Part shown: in pieces, positions 37,001 to 45,600 of the stretch | Numbering within the stretch: position 1 is the stretch's first letter | Layout: each line of letters starts with the position of its first letter | Assembly: GCA_014529385.2 (NCBI GenBank) | Contig: CM043967.1 | Span: 4,459,001 to 4,523,000, forward strand | Reading direction: 5' to 3' | Origin: Adiantum capillus-veneris | Lineage: Eukaryota; Streptophyta; Polypodiopsida; Polypodiales; Pteridaceae | Length of the DNA: 64,000 nt | The notes under the pieces: model-generated | What the model was told of the DNA's origin: nothing | The model's input: the letters and a program-made list of their open reading frames with translations, nothing else | The model's database searches: none | Position numbers and translations under genes: made by a program

Positions 37001-40000
37001 GGGGTAAATACTTCTCCCAGTCGAACTGTCTTTCTGACACATAAGATTTTAACATATCCAATACTGTGGAATTAGCGATCTCACTCTGCCCATCCGTTTG
37101 AGGATGATATGCAGAAGAAAAATTCAACTTTGTTCCAAGGTTATCAAACAAGGCACGCCAAAAGTTGCCTGTCATGCGAGGATCTCGATTACTCACAATA
37201 GACTTGGGCAGCCCATGATGCTTAAAGATTTGTGCTAGAAAAATTCTAGCTATATGGTCTGCTTTGATTGTTTTCTTAATTGGAATAAAGTGAGCTTGCT
37301 TGCTAAATCTGTCCACGATAGTCCATATCGCATCATTTCCAGTTTTGAGTCTTTGGGAGATCCATGGTAAAATCCATGGCAATACTCTCCCAGGGTTGAT
37401 TAGGCACAAGTAAAGGTTGGAGTAACCCAAGCGTCTTATGCCGATCATACTTCACTTTTTGGCAAACCAAGCATTCCTTGACATATTGATCAATGTCTGC
37501 TTTAAGGCTTGGCCAAAAGAAATATCATTCCAATGCTAAGGTCGTAGGGAGAATTCCCGGATGACCCACATATGGTGAAGCATGTGCTTCTTCCATGATT
37601 TTCTTTCTCAATGGTTCTTTCACACAAATTGCTTGGTGGCGATAGAGGTAACCATCCCGAATAGAATAGGGATATTCATCCGCTCCATTCTGTAACTTAT
37701 TCCAAGTGGAGGAGAAGTCTGGGTCATTCGGATACAACTCTGGAAGTGATTCCAATTCTTGGTGATACAGAGAAGTAACTGCGCTCACCCTAGGCCGTCT
37801 AGACAATGCGTCTGCAGCCACATTCTTACTCCCAGCCGTATGGAGGATCTGGAAGTGAAACATGGACAAAAGGTTGGCCCATCTCATTTGCTTCTCAGAT
37901 AATTTCTGCTGCATAAGAAAATACCGCAAACTCTGGTGATCGGTTTTGATCACAAAATCCGCTCCTAGAAGATAATGCTTCCAGGTAGACAAGGCGTGGT
38001 TCACAGCCATAAGTTCCTTCTCGTAGATCGAGGCATGCAATTCTGCATCCTTAAGTCTTCTACTTTCATAAGCCACTACATGGGCTTCTTGGTTAAGCAC
38101 TGCATTGATGCAATCACCTGAAGCATGGCAATGAACCTCAAATGGTTTTCTTAAGTCTGGAACTATCAAAATAGGTCCATGGCTTAATAGGTACTTTAGC
38201 CTACCAAAGGCACCTTGTTGTCTCGATCCCCACCTGAAAGGGATCTTTTTCCTTGTTAGGTCATGAAGTGGTCTTGCTACTTGAGCAAAGCCTTGGATAA
38301 ACCTCCGATAGTAAGAACACAATCCTAGAAAACTTCGTACATCATGTACTGTAGTGGGAGTTGGCCAATCTTGCACGACTTGGATCTTTGCGGGATCCAT
38401 TTTCACTTGGTTGTGTGAGACTATATGGCCGAGATAGTGTATCTCAGTGAGGAAGAACTCACTCTTCTTCGCATTCACATGCAACTCATGCTTCCGCAAT
38501 TCATGAGACACTATATCCAAGTGCTTCCGATGTTCCTCCTCTGTCTTTGAAAAGACGAGTATGCCATCAAAGAACACTCCTGTGAAAGCTCGGTGTGGGC
38601 TGAAAATTCGATCTATCATTCGATTGAATGTGGCAGGAGCATTGGTCAAGCCAAACGGCATTACCAAAAATTCATATAGTCCAAAAGTTGTGCTGAAGGC
38701 AGTCTTATGGACATCTTCAGGGGCTATGCGTATCTGATGATACCCGCTTTTTAAGTCAATGCGACTAAAGATGCTTGCTCCCTGCAACTTGTCGAGAATA
38801 TCATCAATCCGGGGTATCCGAAAGCGATTCTTGATAGTGTGTCACTAGACGGGCACCACGTGCCAATAGGAAAGAAAAGACTGAACAAACTTTTAACACT
38901 TCAATAACAACTAAACTGAAAGAGAGAGATGACACGGGACACGAAGTAGCAGAATTCCACCCCAGAGAGTATTGGCCCCAAACCTTGGCGCCCCTTTCGG
39001 TATTTCTTTATATTGCATCAACTCAGTACAAGCCGGTACTCCAGACTCTACACCTTCTCCAGGACGCATGCCAGAGAATGAGCCCTAACCTCATATTCAA
39101 AGGCCCTTGGCCTAAAAAGAAATTACAGTGAAAAGCCTTCAAACTCAAAAGCATTTGGTCCAAAAGCAAAGCCAAAAAGCTGCCAGCACAATTTACGTAA
39201 AACGCAAAAATCCGTACAGCCTACCACGTCATCATGTCAGCGCAATTTTCGGAAATCTACCACGTCATCAGTTTGTGTATGTGTGTTTAGGTCCTGCTTT
39301 ATTTTAATCCTTTGTCACTTGGGGCCCCATCGGACAGGGTCCCCATAAGTTGGTAGGACTTCTTCTTCTGTTACTTGTTCTTCTTAGGGTTTAGGCCCCT
39401 CGGTCAACATGTGCAAGTTGGCTCCCTTCTTCAGGGCTTTGACACGTTAACAGTTTGTTACATAGTGATCTTGTTTAAAGATCGATAATCTATGCACATT
39501 CGAAACGTGCTGTCTTTCTTCTGCACCAGTATAACTGGAGAGCAGTAAGGCGAAATACTTGGTCGTACTAGACCTTTTTTCAGAAGCTCGTTGACTTGCT
39601 TCAAAATTTCCTCTCACTGAGCAAGACTAACCCGATAAGGGGGTAGGCTTGGGGGAGAGCTACCTGGCACGAGATCAATGTGATGATCTTCCGGACGTTC
39701 CGGAGGTAGCTTGTCTGGTAGAGTATCCGTGAAACAATCTTTATACTTTTCAAGAAATTGAAACCGTTTAATTTCTAAACTAGAGAGCGAACCCTCATTA
39801 GTCTTATCTCTTTCACGTGCGAAAATCAAGTAAGCAGAAACGCATTTCTTTATTTCCTTCTTAATGGAGATATGGCTTACAATAGGGAATAGCCAATCCC
39901 GTGCATCAGCAAAAATTTTAATGTTCTTGCCCTCATGCTCAAAAGCGAGGGTCTTTTCTACATAATTTGGGACCGGTTGCATATGGTAATACCATCGCAT

Positions 40001-42616
40001 ATCCAAGATGATATCACATCTCTCGATAGGTGCCATCAAAAAGCATTCGCGGTCGTTGTATTCACCAATCCGGAGATTGAGTTGTCCTTGCACGGGAGTT
40101 GCATTGGTGGTCAACCCCTCAAATGCCGATCCGGAAGTGACCAGAGTTCCAAGCTGAGCCAGTGTAAGGCCCAAGCAATCTGCAGTTTCGAGTGAGATGA
40201 AGTTGTCCGTCGATCCAGGGTCGTAGAGGATCAACACCCGCTGGTTATTCACAGATCCCCAGCCTTTAAGGAGCCGGCGCTTCTCTTTTTCGGCGTCTGT
40301 ATTCCCTTGCACATCCGGAGTGGAATTCAAGCTCGGTGGAGCGGGTTCCTTCTTCGATTGTTCCTTCTTTGAAGATGCTTGTTCCTACCGTTGCTGCCGA
40401 ACAGGGCAGTCGGGCTTCATATGTCCTTTTTCACCACAGTAGAAGCAGCTTCCTTGTTCTTTGAAGATTTGTAGTTGATTCAAAGTGAGATACTTAAGCC
40501 GTTTTCGGGTACCCTTTGGCTTCTTATGCTCATCCGGGTCCTTTGGGGAACGCTTTATGTAAATCCTCGACAATGATTGTCGACTCCGTCATCCGCTGAA
40601 GGGTGTCGTGTGGGTACACCTTCATGCTCTTCCGAAGCGGTGGTTGAAGACATGCTTCAAACTTTCGCATTTTCCTCGTCGGAAATCTTCATATAGGCAT
40701 AACTTTTAGAAGAACCGACCAAAACTTGTCAACATAAGCCATGACTTTCTCTTGTTCCTTTTGGGCGAGCTAGTCCCATTCCTTCCGAATGTCCTTCTGG
40801 AAATTAGGTGGAAGAAATTGTTCATAGGGCGAGCCTGTCCCATTCCTTCCGAACGTCCTTCTCAAAATCAGGTGGAAGAAATTGTTCATAGAATTCAGCT
40901 TTGAATTGAGCCCAGGTTCTGGCTTGAGTACCTTCCAGAATTTTGGCTAGCCACTAGTTGCTTGCATTCTCCTTGAGATGCATCCCAACATGACGCAACG
41001 TGGATTTTTCAGTGAAGTTTCCGTTGGCAAAAGCAACTTCAAACTACCTGATGAAAGACAGTTCCTTGGAGATATCTCTCCGTCCTGTGTAGTTATCAAA
41101 CTTCACATCCTTGTCCATCGGATTTGAAAATCCGCATCTTGCAGTGACGTTTGCGGTTATCCCTCTTGAACTGGGGCTTCTCTTTAGTACTATGTAGGGA
41201 AGGAGTAGAAGTTTTCTTGGGAGAAGATTTAGATACTGTATGAGAAGTAGATGTAGTAGTATAGTCAGGAGAGTATGATGGAGAAGAGATAGAGACATGC
41301 TTGCTTTTGTTAAGCAGAGAAAGTTCTTTTCCTGGCCCTTGCTCTTGGTAGGCCGTTTGTCCTGATCCGGAGATCCCTTGTGCGTTTTGGCACCTCTTTC
41401 CAGACCATCCACCTGCGGATTACTTCCATTAACAGGATTTTCCTAACGCCCATGGGCATCCGTTCCTTGCGGCTTCTTGATTCCGTCCAAAGCCTTTTGG
41501 ACAGCCGGCAACAAAATGAGTTGTTGCAATTCCGTGAGTTGGGCTCGCACTTGCTGAAGTTCGTCTTCAACGGTTCTTCCGTGGCTTGTCATGGTTCTTC
41601 CCGTTCCTTCGCGGAATCGTCCTCCTTTGCAGAGAAAGAAAGGAGTTCGAGCTATGATGCCACTGTCACAAACGGGAGCGTACACGAATAATCAACAAGA
41701 TGAAAATAAATAATCTTTCAACTAGACAGAGTTGAGGGAGAAGTTTGACACAGTATTTGGGACCAGAAGATGGGCTGTTGCCCCCCCCTTAGAGAGAATC
41801 CTTTATTAGGGAGAATCTTTTTACAAGCACAAGAACCGGAGAAAACCCCTCCGTTCTAATTCTCTGACTCGATGGTCGTTCCTTCCCGTAAGGGAAATTC
41901 AAGAGACGAGCTCTCAATCCTTTTCCGTTGTACTCGGAGCCGAGACTCCGCAGACAATTTCCGGATTCCGTTCCCGGAATTCCCAAGCGTAGGCCGAAGC
42001 CTTCCCGCTTCTCCTTCGCGATGAAGTACCTGCAAACACACACACAAACACGGGACAACAATTCGTATGGCGAATGCACAATAGATACTTGTCGCTCTTG
42101 CGTGGGAAAAGCGACTTTCGTACTTCGCAGTCTCGCGATCTCTTGCGTCTTCTGGCGGCAGAGTCTTCTCTTGCTGGTTGCTGGCAAGAACTCCTCTGAG
42201 TGATGGCATGTGGTGCTTTTATTGCTCCCTGGCCACAGCAGGAATAGCTGTCGTGTTTTGCTGTTCTACCCGAAATAGGGAGAGAGAATTTGTTGGCTAG
42301 TTTTGCTGCTTTATTTTCTAAGTGGCTGCCCACTTATTAAGTGGACGGCCGACATCTTTTAAGATTGGTATGAACCTGCCCAAAAACTCAATAAAATCTT
42401 ATGAGCTAAAAACAATGCCTTTCACAGCACTTCCCAGGCGTCCCTGGATGCAACCACACGCACAAATACAATGCAGACATAGATTCCTCGCGGGAAAGCG
42501 TCTGGTCTTCCCAGAAACTCGATAAAATATTCCGCTTTTTAAGAAAAGCTTCTCAGAATCCATCTTTATTCTTGTGGACCCGTGTTGGGATTGTTAAAGT
42601 TATGGCATCTCAAGTG

Positions 42617-42690
<74 letters not shown>

Positions 42691-45600
42691 GAGAAGAAGT
42701 ACCAAGAACCATGACTTTTTGGAAGAGTGTTGACCGCTTGCGTCTTTACGCGTATTCCAGTTTGGGTTTCCTTCCAGACCAACGAGATATTCCCTTTCCG
42801 ATGCTCCCGTCACCCCATTACGTGTCGCATCAGGAATATTCGTTTCCCGGTCTCTCCTACCGAAGTTACGGTAAAATCCCTTCGCGATGCTTAATGTCAC
42901 CCATCATATGATGCATTAGAGTTTTCCGTTTCTGATGGCTTTTAATAATTGCAGTAGATCTACAATTCCTAACCTTACGGTTCAAGTGCACATCTTTAAA
43001 TATCCTAATTTCAATAAAAAGAAATTACTTCAGAAAATAAGAAAATAAGAAAATAGTCCATTTAGCAACAGCGAGGCTACCGATGGTCCTCCAAACTGAG
43101 ATGAAGCCAACCTTGTGTGCGGAGACTGTGTTGTTGCGTGCTTCTCTGTACCTTGTGAACTCATAGAATTAGCTATCGATGCATGCTCTTGGATTGCCAT
43201 TGCACAACACTAGTAGTACTTGGAGGAACAGTAGTTAAGGATGGAGCTGATTACGAAACTGCTATGGAATGTGTTGGGCATAGGAGGGATAAACTTGAGT
43301 GGCTACATAGGGAAGCTCTTGAATTGCTGCCATATCATTTGCCTCTTTTAGTTGCATGTGTAAAGTTCTGACCACTTTTTTGAGATGCTGCAACTGTCTA
43401 ATAAGAATTCTCGTGCGATCTTGGGTTTGTGCAATCAACACATCCTTGTCCATGTCACGTGCGCATTGCACTTGCGCCACGTGGACAAGCTTCTGCTACA
43501 GTCTAGCGTCTGTCGTAGTTTAGCTTAGGACTAGCTTGGCACTTTGTGAGCCTCTAGTAGGACCAGGCTGGTCATAGCTGCATACCCTCTCTTGCACAAT
43601 ACCGCATTTTAGCATGTGCACTTAGCCGCGTGTGAACCACCTCTTATTCTTGCATTCTATTAATAAAAGGACTTTTCAACTTCTTGTTCGTGGGGGCTGA
43701 TTTGACTCTGCTCGACTCAGCACTTGGCACCAATAAAGGGAGCCCTTTGGGCGCTAGGAGAAGCAGGAGAGGCAGCAGCAGCAAAAGGACCTGCAGCCTT
43801 CGTGTTTGCAGGCCAGTACCCCAGCGTTTTCAGCCTCCTCTCATCAGCGTTTTTAGCCCAGAACAGTCTGTGATTTCGGCCTATGATCGCCATCAGATTT
43901 CAGCCCTGAGCATCATCATGGTTGCAGATCCGAGCCAGCGACACTGCTAGCATTTTCAATATTCGAGTACTGTTGATTCTGGGGTATTGGGAGTAGTGAT
44001 GGGTACTGTGGGTACTGAAGGTGAGGATGCGTACTGTGGGTACTGAAGATCCCTATGCTGAGCTAAGCAAGAGCCAAGCCAGAACACAAGGGGTGCTAGA
44101 TGCTTGGGTACTGTGTCGACGATGAGGAGGAGGACGACGAGGCTATGGCTAGCATCAGTAGCATCGAGAACCCATTAGCATCTCAACATCATCAACATTT
44201 AGCATCATTGTATCAGCATTTGTGCAAGAATTAAAGAAAGTACTTGCTCTGGCAACAAAGCAAGGGGGCCCTTGAGGGTGGTTGGGACCCGACATGCCGT
44301 CATCTCTCTTTCTCTCTCTCCCTGTGTCTCTCTCTTTCATTCAGTTCAGTTCAGTACTTTCAAGTGAAGTAAAGTAACCTTGTGTTTGTGCTATCTTTGT
44401 TCTATTTGTAGACATGTACGTCTATTTGTATTCAATACCTAACGAATTTTTCGTACTCGTATTGATTACCCATACACGACGTTTTGTAATGTTTTTTCTT
44501 CTGTACCGTACTATCGTAGCTATCCACCTTGGGTCAAACTGAGTACATTTGTGTTACTACATGGATTGACAATTTTGAATGCACTTTGTATTCTCAAGCA
44601 TTGTCAAGGAATACTGATTTCTTGGCACTGAAACTACATGAACATGAGAAGTAGTGGTGCCACCACTATGCCCTCTTGAGCATCCAGCTATTCTCCCAAT
44701 CCTTGCTTTCCACAGCTTGATTGGACTAAAGTCAATGTAGGTTTCTAATTGGAGGCTTCTAGGTAAAGTTGCAACACATGAGGCGACTTTGCCAGTTCAA
44801 CCTCGTCCATCCGCTTGTGACTTTGCATCATTTGCAGTTCCTAAGCTATAGGCAACCAGCTGGCTCTATTGGTACTTCTATGTCCATGTTTTCTATTTTA
44901 AACATTTGGATAGTATGACGATCATGTAAATCTTTTGCAGCGATAAAATCCCATCCCTCCCCCCCCCCCCCCCTCTTCCTCCCAAAAATCCGCACGCAAG
45001 CATGCAAATGGTTTTGAATTTCTGATTGTAGATATGTTTGAAGTAGTTTCTATTGGGCTGGGCAGGTGAGTGCAATTGTAGAAGTAGACCCAGGAGTTCT
45101 AGGTGATGAAAGAGTTCAACGAGCAGTTGAAGGCAGGTTTCTCGATTCTGCTATCTCTGTTCGAGAAGCTGCAATGGAGCTTGTTGGAAGGCATATAACT
45201 TCTCATCCAGATGTTGCTGTGAAGGTGCAAAGATGAAATTTCTAACAGTTTTTAGGTGTGAGCTCATGAGAGAGATTTATCTTCTAAATTTCTGAGCAGT
45301 TAAATCTATTGTGTGCAGTATTTTGAGAAAATAGCAGAGCGGATCATGGACACTGGCGTTAGTGTTCGAAAGCGTGTAATCAAAATTATCCGTGACTTGT
45401 GCATCTTGAAGTGTGATTTTGGAAAGATGACAGATGCTTGCGTTCGCATTGTATCACGTATCAATGACGAAGAAACGAGCATACAGGTTAGATTAGGAAT
45501 ACCTAAAGTGTACGGACGGATAATTAATTCACCAATTGGTTTATTATGAGAAGTTGCCTTTTGAATAGTAGTATCCAGTCATTGTGGTGTTGTGTGCTGT

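Larger units (their letters stand above)
34991..43075 (-). mobile_element. Complete Ty3/gypsy chromovirus with 5-bp target duplication
   Basis: Two LTRs (34996-36287 and 41664-43070) flank gag, protease, RT-RNase H, integrase and chromodomain sequences in standard Ty3 order on the minus strand. GCGAG occurs directly outside both ends (34991-34995 and 43071-43075), a perfect 5-bp target duplication. The LTR termini on the plus strand are TGTCACAAAC and TAGCAACA. A primer site lies next to the right LTR. The C-terminal chromodomain places it among chromoviruses. It sits antisense in the 13-kb SCC2 intron. It is dead: stops, frameshifts, changed active sites and a nested solo LTR. Confidence 0.93.
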
